Positions 1-11,147 are shown, counted from the first letter of the stretch. The stretch is DNA of 64,000 nucleotides from Beta vulgaris subsp. vulgaris (GCF_026745355.1 NC_079208.1:58514892-58578891), one strand, 5' to 3'. Numbers and translations: made by a program. Notes: generated by a model from the letters alone, not told the origin.

Positions 1-1378
1 TTATAGTCTTCTACCAAAAATCATGCGAGTTATCTTTAACACTTCAAAAACTTACCACTAAATTTTCTGGGGGAATCAGATGAGAAGAGGAAGGTGAAAT
101 GGATGAGAATGTAGAATCGATAATGTATGTAATGGAAGGGAGGGGCAAAAGCCAAAAGGCGTTCTTTCTTTTTCGTTATTTTTACCAATTCCTTTCTTTA
201 ACGTTTTTCTTTTGTGGGGGGTGGATTTTAGTGTTTAGACAATGTTCAATACACCTTATTTTTAGTCGATAATATAAGTCCTGAATCTTCTGATAAGCTT
301 AGGTGAGGTGTAATAAGTCCAATTAAGCAAAAATAAGATCAAATATTTTTGAAAAATAAGTTTAGATATATTAAATAAGGATTAATAATTTCATATAAGT
401 TTAGTTAAATTGCATAGAGCAAAGCCTTTGAAGAGGGAAAGTATACATGAGTAAAATTTAACACTAGTTATGACATGTTCTGTTCACCTTATTTTCAACC
501 CTTATAAAAAGACATTATTTAGTTATTTGACAATAAAAATGGCAATTTAGAGAAATAGATGCTAATATCCCTTTGGTGAAACATTTATATTTATCACATG
601 CTCATTATTTATGGCAAATGCAAATTAAAATTTACATCCATGATCCATCCACTAAATATGTCACCGCCTATATCGAACCTTCAGTAAAATATTTTATCAT
701 GTACCCATTACTATAATATAATCACTTACAACAACGAAAAAATGACGAGTCTATCCACATGTTTTTCAATAGAGCCCACTCTAACATGTGTATAATATAG
801 AAAAATTAAAATTTCAATTATAAAACTAAACAACATGCAAAATATAATTATTTTACCATACATTTCAAAAATTAAAGCAAGAATAAAAATAAAAACTCCA
901 CAATTATAATCTTGAACACCATTTAATTCAATTCAGTGTATAACCTTTTGAAAAGCAGCTAACTTTTTTTTTCCCTGGGACAATAAATTTAAGACTACCT
1001 TATGATAGCTTATAATTCCAATACAAAATTAACAAAATCTAGATCTTTCCTATTTCCAAGTCCACAAGATTAGTAAAGTGGGCAAAAACTCTTCAAATTC
1101 TCTGTTGCTAATCAACTCCATGGAATTTAGCTGTATTATAAATAATTAAGACGCCAAAACACAATTTTTTTCCCTTAGGAAATTGAAATACATGAATTAA
1201 ACTATTTAATGCAAAGTTTTAAAAAGCTTTTTTTTCCTTTTTTTTTTCCTTTTTTTAACTGCCACCTCAGCTGAGTAGAGTATATCACTGCTACTATAAA
1301 ACTGCATGAACACCACAAAAACTCAAACAAAAAAAAACAACCATTTTTTAGAGAGAGAAACTACTTCTTAAAAAAACA
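1..1378. other. Upstream intergenic region of the WOX2-like gene
   Basis: AT-rich DNA with no convincing coding segment. It should hold the promoter and 5' leader of the homeobox gene that starts at 1379. Two stretches, near 240-330 and 475-530, share the words 'caccttattttt' and 'cttata' with a segment near 20705-20890, which suggests old MITE fragments; no clean terminal repeats could be fixed. Confidence 0.4.
1295..1300 (+). promoter_or_regulatory. TATA box of the WOX2-like gene
   Basis: TATAAA lies 79 bp upstream of the ATG at 1379, in the context 'ctactataaaactg'. The leader after it contains a short GA tract (gagagagaaac). The spacing suits a TATA element about 30 bp upstream of a transcription start with a leader of about 50 nt. 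Confidence 0.55.
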
Positions 1379-3444
1379 ATGGAAGAAGAACATCAACATC
1401 ATCAACATCATGATGATGATGATGATGTAAACCATACCCATGATGATGATGATCATGGTCATGATCATGATGATTATCATGATCAAGAAGAAAAATCAGG
1501 AGTAGGAGGGTCAAGATGGAATCCAACAAAAGAGCAAATAGAGATATTAGAGAAGATGTATACTGAAGGTGTACGAACACCAAGTGCAGAACAAATACAG
1601 CAGATTACTTCTCGTCTTAGAGTGTATGGTTATATTGAAGGCAAAAATGTTTTTTATTGGTTTCAAAATCATAAAGCAAGACAACGTCAGAAACAAAGAC
1701 ATGAAAGATTAGTTGCTGCTTTTTCTTCTGCTAATCATAGTGTTAATCGTTTTATTGGTCATCCACCTCAGCATCATTATCTTCCTAATAATGGTATTAA
1801 TGGTCTTAATCTTAATTCTAGACCCATTTTTCCTTCTACTCATCCAACTTACCACCATCATTATCTTCCTAATCCAAATGGTAAGCATTTTACTAATTTA
1901 AGTTTGCTTTCTTTATCTTATTGGGTGTTTTCATTGTTAGATATTGTGAAAACATCTCAAACTTAAGTTTTACATAATACTCGCTACACTTTTCATTGTC
2001 GGAAGTTTTACATTACTTGCTAGTTGCTACACTTTTTTTTTGCATGAGTCTTTTTCTTTTTACTCTCTACCTCTTTCTTATTCTTTAAAAATTGCTTAGA
2101 AGTCCATGAATTGAGAAATGTAACGAGTAATATGAAACGGAGGAAGTATATTGTTACGATAAATTTAGGGGTATTTTCTAACTCTATTTTTATTTAGAAA
2201 TAATATTTCTTAGTATTATATTTAACTTTAGATATAGGCTACAGAAAATTCTCTATAAATTATGTTCATACTACTACAAATTTTATGGTCTAACAGAGAA
2301 GTATACAATTTGGTTTTTAATGGATAAAAAGATGCAAGAATTGTTAATTGTATATAATGAAATGAAAATGGTTTTCAGTTTGAAGTTGATATTTTTTTGA
2401 AATGAAAGCATAAACATGAGTTTTTCGAAGTTGACATTCTTATGACTTTGACTGCTTTCTTTCTATTCTTTCTTGTTTGATTGAGTGACGTACATGTATC
2501 TAATCTTTCAAGTAATAAAAGCGTAGAATTTTTCTTTGGTTTTTTGTACCCACCATAATCAAAAGATTACATAAGTTTCTTAAAGAAATCAATGATGATG
2601 TTAGTATTTTTGCTTTTGAAAAAAATTAGATAATATCAATAAAATGTCATGCGTACATTTAAGCAGTCATTCTTTTATATTCTCGGGAACACCTAATTCT
2701 CGATATATCGAGGAACACCTAATAATTTATAACAAGAAAGTCCCATTTTTTTTTAGATACGTAATATGTGTACTTTTAAGTTAGTGATCAGAAGACATTG
2801 AATTATGAGTACTACATATCATTGGTAACCTAAGATGTATTTTGAATTTCTAAACTTTAAGCATATATCATTAATCATAATATTATCTAATCTTGGGCAT
2901 GGTGCACTTGTTATTGGCAGTTATATGCAGCCCATATTATCATTTACCACAAGCCAACCTTGGATTTTATAATCCACCACAGCATCATTACAGTGCACCT
3001 GCAGTTGATCATGATCAAAACATGAAGATCAAGAGATCATCATCATCATCATCAAAACCTAACATTGGCAAGCAAGGAACAAATCAGAATATGACACGTG
3101 GTTCTCATGGTGTTGGGGTCCCACTAGGTTCAACACTAAGTGGTTACTGTGCTGCTATGATGAACTCAAAATCATCATCATCATCATCATCATTAGGTGA
3201 TCATCAATTACACCATGATTATCAAAAGATCAATTGCATGGGGATGAAAACACTGAATCTTTTCCCTGTGCATCCAACTGGAATTTTGGAGCATAAATTT
3301 GGTGGAAATAGTACAAATAATTCAGCTGCAAATTCTTGTGCTACAAGTTCTTCTTCTGATACAAATATTAATGATAATAATGGAGATCATCAACACCAAC
3401 AACAACAACACTTTTTTGATTTCTTTTCTAGTGAGAGTCGTTGA
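1379..3444 (+). CDS. WOX2: WUSCHEL-related homeobox transcription factor, WOX2-like
   Basis: Exons 1379-1880 and 2921-3444 give 341 residues. The donor is g|gtaagc and the acceptor ttggcag|tt; the phase-1 junction codon is Val168. The homeodomain spans about residues 45-108 and keeps the WUS-class recognition helix [16 protein letters not shown] box TLNLFP is at 278-283 and the C-terminal end carries FFDFFS. The [11 protein letters not shown] stretch after the homeodomain, the SPYY motif at the start of exon 2 and the FFDFFS tail resemble Arabidopsis WOX2 more than WUS, WOX1, WOX3 or WOX4. WOX2 is a nuclear DNA-binding factor that patterns the apical embryo. Unusual here are the His/Asp-rich first 38 residues and Ser runs (CAT/TCA codon repeats) at about 207-213 and 252-258. 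The family call is firm; the WOX2 subgroup is an inference from motifs. Confidence 0.85.
1962..2158. repeat. Possible decayed Stowaway-like MITE in the WOX2-like intron
   Basis: The intron contains 'aaacggaggaagta' at about 2145-2158, the usual right end of plant Stowaway elements (reverse complement tacttcctccgttt). A weak inverted partner, 'cataatactcgctac', lies near 1973. The left terminal repeat is not intact, so the limits are approximate. Confidence 0.3.
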
Positions 3445-3939
3445 TGATTGAATTAATTAACAACTTTGTTAATTAGCTAACTTAATTTTATTGGGATTGT
3501 GCATGGTATTGGTATACTTCATTAGAGAGGATCATATTAATTGGTTTTAGAGGGGTTATTTTTGGACTTGCTACAAAAGCATGTGATAATATAATTTTGC
3601 TTAATGATTTTATGTTTGACTTCTTTGCTTTTTAATTATGTTGTTCTTATTTAAGCTGTGGTTTATTTGATTAGTTATTGTCATGCTTGTAAAGGTAACT
3701 TGCGAATTGTAATATGTTTAATATTATTAGGTAATGAATGAAACGTCATGTTTACCTAAAAAAAAAAGTAACGTGCATTTTTTAGTTTAAATTTAGTTTT
3801 GAATGTCGAGGAAAATCCGGTCCTACTATTCTTTAGAGGTTAAAATGGAAATAATTTATGAATTTATGACAAAATTTCACATCATTTGAGGTAATAAATG
3901 CTTGATTCAAATTTTTATTTCTATTTTAAACTTCTTATA

Positions 3940-4307
3940 CATAGCCCTAACGGCCCGTTTGGTAGTCGTTAATAAATTGTGGTAATGGGTATGAATTTTA
4001 AGTGTAATTTTATTAGGGAAAGACCCTTAAAATCTCCATGGGGTGACATTTTTTCTCCGTGGGAAAGCAATCTCACCCCTAAACTTGTGTTTTTGTCGCC
4101 AAGGGGAACTAATTTTCATTACCACTCATTACCACCCTACAAGGTGGTATTGGATGGGAATGAAAATTCAAGAAGGAAAATGGACACTTTAGGATAAATT
4201 AGCATTACCATGGGAATGGACAATGATATTTTTCACAAATTTACACACAAATTCATTCCCATTACCACCATTTATGACCAACTACCAAACGAGCCGTAAG
4301 GGCTATG
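3940..4307. mobile_element. MITE with 27-bp terminal inverted repeats
   Basis: The left end (catagccctaacggcccg, continuing tttggtagt) and the right end (inverted: catagcccttacggctcg, continuing tttggtagt) match at all but two positions over 27 bp. The element is 368 bp, has no coding capacity, and is flanked on both sides by TATA (3936-3939 and 4308-4311), which may be a TA or TATA target-site duplication. The superfamily is uncertain because the flanking duplication is short and AT-rich. Confidence 0.75.
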
Positions 4308-4517
4308 TATATCATTTTCCTTTCTAGTAAGGCATTATCACCCGAAAAGACACTTCATAGGTATGATGATAGATCAAGTCTGATTAATATTTAGTTCACT
4401 ATAATTTATCATTATTTTATTTATATTTGTTTGATAAAAACTCATTATATTTGATTAGACTTAAACTCGTCTTTTGATTGAAATTTATATGATATGGTAT
4501 ATAGGAGATCAAGCAAC

Positions 4518-4616
4518 ATCTCTTGATTTGCTACTTGGACCCCATCTAAGAAACTCATAAAAAGCCCTTAAAACATTTTCAATGTCATGAACATCATACT
4601 AGCCACTAGGATATGG
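4518..4616 (+). repeat. Repeat block A-B, copy 1 (partner at 6407-6514)
   Basis: Block A (4518-4543, 'catctcttgatttgctactt' and on) is followed by block B (4543-4616, from 'catctaagaaactcataa' to 'ccactaggatat'). Both recur near 6.4 kb in the opposite order, B then A, at roughly 90 percent identity. The LINE remnant lies between the copies. Confidence 0.65.
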
Positions 4617-4894
4617 TATAAGATCACCATACGCTAGTATTATGGTATATATGAAAATCTTTTTTATATGATCGATATGGTATAAGATTAAATTATCTAC
4701 AAACTAAGATAAAGGGAGAATGGTGAATACTAGCTAATTCAATCTAAATTATTTCCCACATCTTATTACCTTATAGGGTGGTTACTTTTTTTTATATAAT
4801 AATTTATTTCATTACATAAAAACTCAATTTAGTTACGAGCAACATCAAAACACCAAAATTACACCCCTAACATCATGACAAAGAGTCAAAGACT

Positions 4895-6329
4895 AACAAC
4901 TTGTACAACCAAACAATTCAATATGCGACTACAACTCGAAGCAAGCTAGCAGCCCTCGGAATTATACAGAGCAACTGCAATATATGTCCTTTATGCGTGA
5001 TAGAAGCCGAATCACCCGAGCACCTTTTGCTTCACTGCAGCGTCGCATCTCAGATATGGTTATGGTGGATTGAATTATGGCAGATTTCATGGGTTTTCCC
5101 TTTCAGTCTGAAGGATGCTTTCTCACAATGGTGTTGGCCAAAAAAATCACCTTTCTTCAAAAAGGTATGGTCTGCGGTTTTTTTCATAATATTATGGACT
5201 TTATGGAAGGAAAGAAATCAACGCATTTTCACAAATCAGTCCTCATCAATCAAGATCATGAAAGAGATGGTTCTTCTAAGATTGGGTTGGTGGATATCGG
5301 GTTGGAAAGAAAATTTCCCGTACAACCCTATGGATATTATGCGAAATCCGGCTTGCTTGCAATGGTCCAGTAATTTGGAGATAAGTAAAGCAAATCACAT
5401 CGGCAAAAATGACGTGATATGGTGCCCCCCTGCTTCTCACACAATAAAATGGAATGTTGATGCGTCAGTTCATACCTTCAAATCTCGCTCTGCAATCGGG
5501 GAGTATTAAGAAATCATTCGGGCAATTTCATGTGTTTGTTCTCATCTCCCATACCTTTTATGGAAATTAACAGTGCAGAAATTCTGGCAATATTTAGAGC
5601 AGTGAAGATAACCTCATCTAACAAGGATCTAAAAGGGGTGAAATTGATTATTGAATCCGACTCAAAGAACGCGGTCCTATGGTGTAATAGTGACTGTGGA
5701 GGTCCGTGGAATTTAAACTTTCAATTGAGTTTTATCAGGAACGCTCGCAAAGGAGGGCTTGAATTAATGATTGTTCATAGAAGTCGAAGTGCAAATGTAG
5801 TAGCGGACTCAATGGCGAAGCAAGGTCTTCATAGAAAATCCGAGTTCATTGCGTGGATGTGAGTGCTTTGAACATTTATTCTTAGCATGCTGCAGGAAGA
5901 ATTCGAAGGGAGGAAATCAGGAATGAAGAAGTGTGAAGTCGTGGTGTGGAATCTTGCCAGGCTGGGCCCATCAAGCCAAAAGGAACTCATGGATTTCAGA
6001 ATGTTGTGGAATCTCAAATCTCAAATCTCAAATCAGTAGAGTATGGTAAAATTGGAATCACAGATGTAGGAATTTGTATGCAGCAGTAGTTGTTTGTGGG
6101 AAGAGTCTTTATCAAGACTTGACCTCCTTTCATGTATTTGGATTTGGAATATTATACTGTAATGTGTTTGTTTTTGAAGCCTTTTAAGGATGGAAAACCT
6201 CCTCTCCTCCGGGTGTGATTATTCACTATAAAAGTTTTCTCCTTCTGAGGAGGAATACCTGGGTTGAGTTGAGGTCTTCTATTCCTTGGTTATGAAGTAA
6301 TAAAAAACTAAATTATCAAAAAAAAAACA
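4895..6329 (+). mobile_element. 5'-truncated LINE (non-LTR retrotransposon) remnant
   Basis: The remnant holds the C-terminal coding part of a plant LINE (zinc-finger zf-RVT and RNase H regions), then an untranslated tail ending in an A-rich tract at 6319-6328 (aattatcaaaaaaaaaac). The tail around 6215-6328 (cactataaaag, gaggaatac, ctgggttgagtt, aattatcaaaa) recurs in the second LINE copy at 58214-58445, which confirms the 3' end of the family. No reverse transcriptase or endonuclease domain is present. The 5' limit is approximate and no flanking duplication was found. Confidence 0.75.
4901..5862 (+). pseudogene. LINE ORF2 C-terminal fragment: zf-RVT and RNase H, frameshifted
   Basis: The first segment (to 5509) carries a zf-RVT pattern (CPLC, then HLLLHC, then a Trp-rich block with WTLWKERN) and the start of a plant-type RNase H domain (KWNVDAS, then AIG). 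The second segment (5530-5862) is in another frame and continues it (FMEINSAEILAIFRAV, IIESDSKNAV, RSANVVADSMAKQG). The frame changes near 5500 in a G run, consistent with loss of one base. In intact plant LINEs this region follows the reverse transcriptase domain, which is missing here. The segment cannot encode a working protein. Confidence 0.8.
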
Positions 6330-6406
6330 ATAGAACAAGATAAGCAACACACTCTTACCAATTCTATGCACAAGCAACAACACCCAACACAAAAAAAAAA
6401 AAAAAA

Positions 6407-6514
6407 CACCTAAGAAACTCATAAAACCCTTAAAACATTTTCAATGTCATCAACACCATAGTAGCCACTAGGATATCTCTTACTACACCATCTCTTAATT
6501 TGCTACTTGGACCC
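6407..6514 (+). repeat. Repeat block B-A, copy 2 (partner at 4518-4616)
   Basis: Block B is at 6407-6476 and block A at 6489-6514, so the order is swapped relative to 4518-4616. An A run of about 16 bases (6391-6406) precedes it. The arrangement suggests a duplicated segment that was later rearranged or split by insertion. Confidence 0.6.
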
Positions 6515-7799
6515 ATTTCAATTCTCCATTTTTTGACAGATTCCAAGATCATGATGAAGAATTTGATATTAATCATTATTCTCCAAGTTATGATGGAACC
6601 AAAATGACACGAATAATTAAAAACACAAAGATCGATATTTAAAAAATTATACTTTTATGAGTTTAATTTTTTGCAAAATTATATCGATATCTTTATTCAT
6701 ATAAGACATAAAGAGAAATTCTCTATATTTCAGCAATAATTCCACCACCTAAAATAAAAAGATATTAACCAAAAAAAAACTATATACAAGACATCAATAA
6801 CCTCCTCCTCATTTTTAATATCCAACTTATCTACACTCATTACACAACATATGATTCTATAGAAGATAAAACCCTTTATAGATTTTTCCAATCTGCACAT
6901 TGGAAAATGGAGCTAGCTATCTAGCTAGGTACCTCACTAGCTCACAAAAACCTTTTCCTTTGGACGAATGCAGCAGCTTAGCCTGCATGCAGCTTACTAA
7001 CTTTTGCATGGTTTTTTCCCACTTAAGTTTACTTGCATTACTACTACTTCAGCCATCCTCCTTTTTTAAGCTAATCAAGTGGACTTTTAATTTTTGAGCA
7101 TGCCCATAAAAAAGAATGAATATGAATGGTCAAAACTCAAACAAAAAAAATAACTTTGAAAACATACTTAATAATTTAATTTTTTTGCATGTTCCCAATT
7201 CACTAGGGTTAGCTCTCTTTAATGTACCAACCAATAGCTGAGATTGTAAAAGACTACATACCCACTAAATTTATTTTGTTTTGGACGATAGAGATTTGAG
7301 TGTATATGAGTAAAATCAGCTTGTTTTGAAACTGACAAATGAAAGCAAGCAAATCCTATTTGTATATTATTGTCAGTACTGTGTAATCAGACTTGACCTA
7401 TATAAGCTAAAGTAACCCACTACTCTTATCCAGGCTTTAACCTAATTGGAAATTGTGTTATGTATATCCTGCTATCTTTTTCTTTTCTTTTTTCCATAAC
7501 CCCCTAAATTTTTGGTTCTCTGAAATTTTTTGTGTGACTTTCCCAGTTGAGAAATGATAAGGAAGCTGCTCTTTGCTGTATTGTTGTCTTGTACTCTTGT
7601 CCATAAATGTCAGTAAGAGCCTGAGAGGGAGAAATGTTTGTTAGATACCTAATCTGCAAGAGGACTAATTGACTACAAATCCCAAGGGTGTATATTGTAT
7701 AGATTATAGATTAGTATTGTTGTTAGAATTTTTCTTCAAAATTTGCCTACAAGATTGTCATTTGAGAGCTTCATATCGGTTCATGAATTATTAAATATA
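6515..7799. other. Intergenic stretch without recognised genes
   Basis: No family-like coding segment was found. A short ATG frame at 6906-7097 has no recognisable domain and ordinary AT-rich composition. A CTAG-rich, partly palindromic stretch (gagctagctatctagctagg) lies near 6909-6930. Confidence 0.4.
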
Positions 7800-8789
7800 T
7801 ACTTCCTTCGTTTCCTAAAGATCTTCCCTCTTTCTGTTTAAGTGCGTTTTCAAAAGATTTTCCCTCTTTTACTTTATTCCTTTTTTGAAATTTGTTTTCC
7901 CCTTTTTACCTCTCATGTCTAGAGATGACAATGGGTAGGATCTGGACAGGGTCCTCTAGGATCCAGATCCAGATCCGTTTTTTAGGCAAGGATCCATATC
8001 CTACCCGGATCCACTGGGTAATAAGAATGAGGATCCATATCCAGATCCGTATGGATCCTATGGATCCGGGTCCAAAACGGATCTTTGCCTATTGTCTTCA
8101 AACTAACCTAATTTTCACAATATTTAAAGATTTTAAATAATAAAGTCATCTAATATCAACCAAAAAATACATTTAAATTTTGAAAAATAACTATTGCAAC
8201 TACTTACCACTATTCAATTATCAAACTGTAGATTAGTTATCAACCCAATTTTTGAATTTAATTATCCTGTAAATTGGCACAAAAGGCACACTATAATTAG
8301 AATAATAATATGAAATTCAAGAGAAAATTCGTTTTCAATGTAATAACTAATATTATAATATTATCAAAAACATATTATTAAATTATAATAATATTATAAA
8401 AATGGGTAAACGGATCTGGATCTGGGTAATAATTTAGGACCCGGTCCAAATCCGTTTTATTTCAAGGAAGATCCGGATCCTATCCGGATCCATAGGGTCC
8501 AAAATTTGAGGATCCAGATCCATCAAAAATGGATCTGGATCCACGGATCCGGGTAGGGTCCATTACCCATTCCCTTCTCTACTCATGTCTCTATCATATG
8601 GTCCACCATTACATTATTAATTCAATTTTACTCCATTTTTCTCTCCTACTTTAACCCTTTTTTATTTGTTTATTTATCTGAACCCCTTTCTCTCTCCTAT
8701 TTCACCCACCCCACACCCCACACAAGTGGATCCTCCTTGGTATATGTAGGAAGAGTAACAAGAAAGATCTTTAGGAAGCGGAGGAAGTA
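7800..8789. mobile_element. Stowaway-like MITE interrupted by a hAT element
   Basis: The left end tacttccttcgtttcctaaa and the right end (inverted: tacttcctccgcttcctaaa) match over about 26 bp and carry the Stowaway-type start after a TA dinucleotide. Without the inner hAT insertion (7920-8581 plus one 8-bp target copy) the element would be about 320 bp. It has no coding capacity. Stowaway elements are mobilised by Tc1/mariner transposases and insert at TA, as the ends here show. Confidence 0.75.
7920..8581. mobile_element. Non-autonomous hAT element, GGATCC-rich
   Basis: The termini tagagatgacaatgggta and (inverted) tagagaagggaatgggta are hAT-like, and an exact 8-bp target duplication CTCATGTC sits at 7912-7919 and 8582-8589. 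The subterminal regions contain many copies of ggatcc, agatcc and cggatcc in both orientations, plausibly transposase-binding repeats. The middle is AT-rich and non-coding. It is inserted inside the Stowaway-like element. Confidence 0.88.
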
Positions 8790-8864
8790 GTTAAGTAAAT
8801 TGCAATAAAATTAAAAAAAAACTACAAAATGATATTAATTTATGATAATATAATAAAATTACGT

Positions 8865-9597
8865 GAGGGAGAGGTGGTAAATAAGTGGAGTACCACCCCG
8901 AATTACAGGAAATTACCCATGGTTCAAATCCTCATTTCAACAATATGTTAGGGCACTTAATTTTGAGTTGTTTAGCCTTGTACCCAACCTCTGAGGTGGT
9001 GTGCCCTACAAGCTAGTAGCCTAACAAGGGTTGAACTTAGATATGGCAATGGATCTTGGACCCGTCCCAGATCCGTTTTAAAGGATCTGGATCTTAGCAT
9101 TTTGGACCCTGCGAATCTGGGTCGGATCCGGATCCCACGCAAAAAAACGAAATTGGATCTAGATCTTACGGAGAGGATCCAGATCCGACCCGTAGTTCCG
9201 TTTTTAATAGTTTGAATATTTTGATTTTTAATTAGTAACTTAAGGCTATTGTTTATCTCATTCTCATACAAGATTGAATATTTTAAATGTTGGGATATTG
9301 CTATATTGTAGTTTGGTGAATGTTATAATAATTATATCATTTAGCGATAAAATATTGGTAATTGCTTGTACAACTTTTTGGGGAAACAGTCAGATCCAGA
9401 TCCGTAGAACCGTGGATCTAGTGGATCCGGATCTGGGTATTGCCTTTTGTGATCCGTAGGATCCAGTTCGGATCTGGATCTAGGCTCAGAAAACGGATCC
9501 GGATTTGGTACCACCAAGAACCGGTCCAGATCCGGCCCGTTGCCATCCCTAGTTGAACTTCGGGCCAATTATCTTTCCTAATAATAAAAAAAAAATT
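8865..9597 (+). mobile_element. tRNA-type SINE split by a hAT insertion
   Basis: The SINE body is 8865-9037 and 9560-9597, with a B-box-like ggttcaaatcctc near 8930 and an A-rich tail at 9586-9595. A perfect 12-bp target duplication (ataaaattacgt) lies at 8853-8864 and 9598-9609. The body matches a second copy on the minus strand at 37622-37832, including the 3' words ccaattatctttcctaat. That second copy lacks the hAT insertion and so confirms where it entered. Confidence 0.85.
9038..9551. mobile_element. Second non-autonomous hAT element, related to 7920-8581
   Basis: The termini tagatatggcaatgg and (inverted) tagggatggcaacggg are hAT-like. An exact 8-bp target duplication GTTGAACT lies at 9030-9037 and 9552-9559. 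The subterminal gatcc/ggatcc clusters resemble those of the element at 7920-8581. It is nested in the SINE and is non-coding; short frames read through the GATCC repeats are artefacts. Confidence 0.88.
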
Positions 9598-9675
9598 ATA
9601 AAATTACGTATCAATCGTGTTTATAAATGTATAGTAAGCTTAATGTTTTTATTTCTAACTTCTTATGGTCAACAT

Positions 9676-9883
9676 TCCAACCAAGGCTTGGCCTACTGGT
9701 AAAGGTTTGGTCTCATGATCTCAAAGGTCATGGAACCAAATCCCACTAAGGGCTCTTTGGAGTAAGGTTGGCCTTACCATCCCCCTCCCTCCAAGGAGTC
9801 TGACCTACAAACTTGGCTGGTTATATTTGTGCGAGGTGTTGGTTCAGTAGGGTCTTTCATCTTACAAACTTTTAAAAAAAAAA
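9676..9883 (+). mobile_element. SINE with 12-bp target duplication
   Basis: An exact repeat tatggtcaacat lies at 9664-9675 and 9884-9895. The body has an A-box-like tggcctactggtaaagg near the 5' end, a B-box-like ggtcatggaaccaaatcc about 30 bp later, and a terminal A run. Its sequence differs from the SINE family at 8865-9597. Plant SINEs are transcribed by RNA polymerase III and moved by LINE machinery. Confidence 0.85.
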
Positions 9884-9895
9884 TATGGTCAACAT

Positions 9896-10724
9896 GTTAT
9901 CAAAAAAAAAAAAAAACTATTCCAATGTATTTTAGAGATAAATAGGACTATAGTGTTTTTTTATATAAAAATAACTAGTTAAAGTTGAGAAAAGTAAAGA
10001 TAAAAAGATAATCGGACAAGCGAAAAGAATTGGGTTCAAGTCCCATAACAAGTAGTTTTGAGTTTCATGATTTGTTTGAAATATCCAATAATTTTAAGTA
10101 ATGATAATGAGGTCAATTCCTTATTTTGTATTTTATGTGCTTTATTGTTATTTCCTAGTGCAGTTGCTAAACCCGCCTAATTTTTACTTCATGTATGGTC
10201 ACCCAATGCTATGGAGGGTCATATTCTTATTTCAAGTTTCATACATGCTGTTATCATCTACCATTTCAAAAAAGTTTGGAATCTTTGGTTACTTATTGGT
10301 GGAATACTAAACAATCTGAAACTTTTTTGGAATGTTATTCAAGAAAAAAAATCTTATAGAAAAATTCATCGAATTAGAGTAGCTCCACTTGTTGGACGAA
10401 ATGTTAAAGGATTATCCGAAAACACATAGGAACCCAAAATGAAACTATTCAATTGATTAAAAATCCCGTGTGATATAAGACATATGATTTTTCTCATATT
10501 GAAGTACATCAAAAGTAAATACTTACTTCCTCTATTTCTTAATACATGCAACACATATGGAAAATAGCGTAACAGCAAGGAAGAGGAGGAAGGGTGAAAC
10601 ATAGCCTATTATATAATAAAGGAAGGGTGGATCAAGGGGTGAGGGGATTCCTTTCCCTATGGCCCTAATGAAGTCATCGAGTATCCAAAATGTCTTGACT
10701 GGAATCCACATGTTTTGTGTTTAA
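9896..10724. other. Intergenic stretch without recognised genes
   Basis: AT-rich. Short frames between 10101 and 10602 on both strands have no recognisable domain. A B-box-like gggttcaagtccc near 10030 lacks a convincing A box and folds poorly as a tRNA. Confidence 0.35.
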
Positions 10725-11147
10725 ACTAGTGAGTGTCCCGGGCGATGCTCCGGGTTATTACTTTTCGTAACTTTTTTTGTCAAGTTAGGAAAAATTGATT
10801 GTATTGACATGATAAGTAATTGCATGATTTTTGGAAAATAAACCCTTTAAAGTTTGGGGATGAAAGCAATTACTTAACTTTCTACATGGAATTGAAGTAA
10901 GAGTTTATGTCTATAATAGTCTTGTTGTTAACATAAAACTGTTAGCTCTCTAACTACTTGTGCAAATCTTTTAATGAGATATATTAATAAGACGTTATGA
11001 TATTTTATTTTGAAATACTAAACAACGGTGTTATGTTGGATTAATGGTTAAACTTCCACTTTTCATTTCAAAGGTCACGTGATCGATTCCTTGTAACTAC
11101 ACGCGCACAAACTTTTTTATGAACGCCTTTTAATATATTAGTATAGA
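10725..11147 (-). mobile_element. Short non-autonomous Helitron
   Basis: Read on the minus strand it starts TCTATACTAATATATTAAAA after an A (5' end at 11147) and ends CTAGT at 10725, followed by T, so it sits between A and T as Helitrons do. A GC-rich hairpin (stem cccgg/ccggg, 10737-10741 and 10750-10754) lies 7 bp inside the CTAGT end. It is 423 bp and non-coding. A tRNA-like pair of boxes lies near its 5' end on the plus strand (see findings). Confidence 0.8.

Noticed and set aside
1368..1583. Minus-strand frame with a His/Asp run
   Set aside because: Antisense shadow of the CAT/GAT repeats in the WOX2-like first exon.
2893..2920. ATG at 2893 as the start of a separate gene
   Set aside because: It lies in the intron; splicing at 2921 joins the frame to the homeodomain exon and restores the WOX2-like SPYY motif.
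6906..7097. Small protein gene
   Set aside because: No domain, no conserved feature and no splice or promoter context beyond chance.
7892..9568. Several frames rich in Asp, Pro, Arg and Ile with DP/RI repeats
   Set aside because: They arise from GGATCC/AGATCC repeats in two hAT elements and appear on both strands.
10023..10060. tRNA gene
   Set aside because: A B-box-like gggttcaagtccc is present but there is no A box or cloverleaf; likely a SINE scrap.
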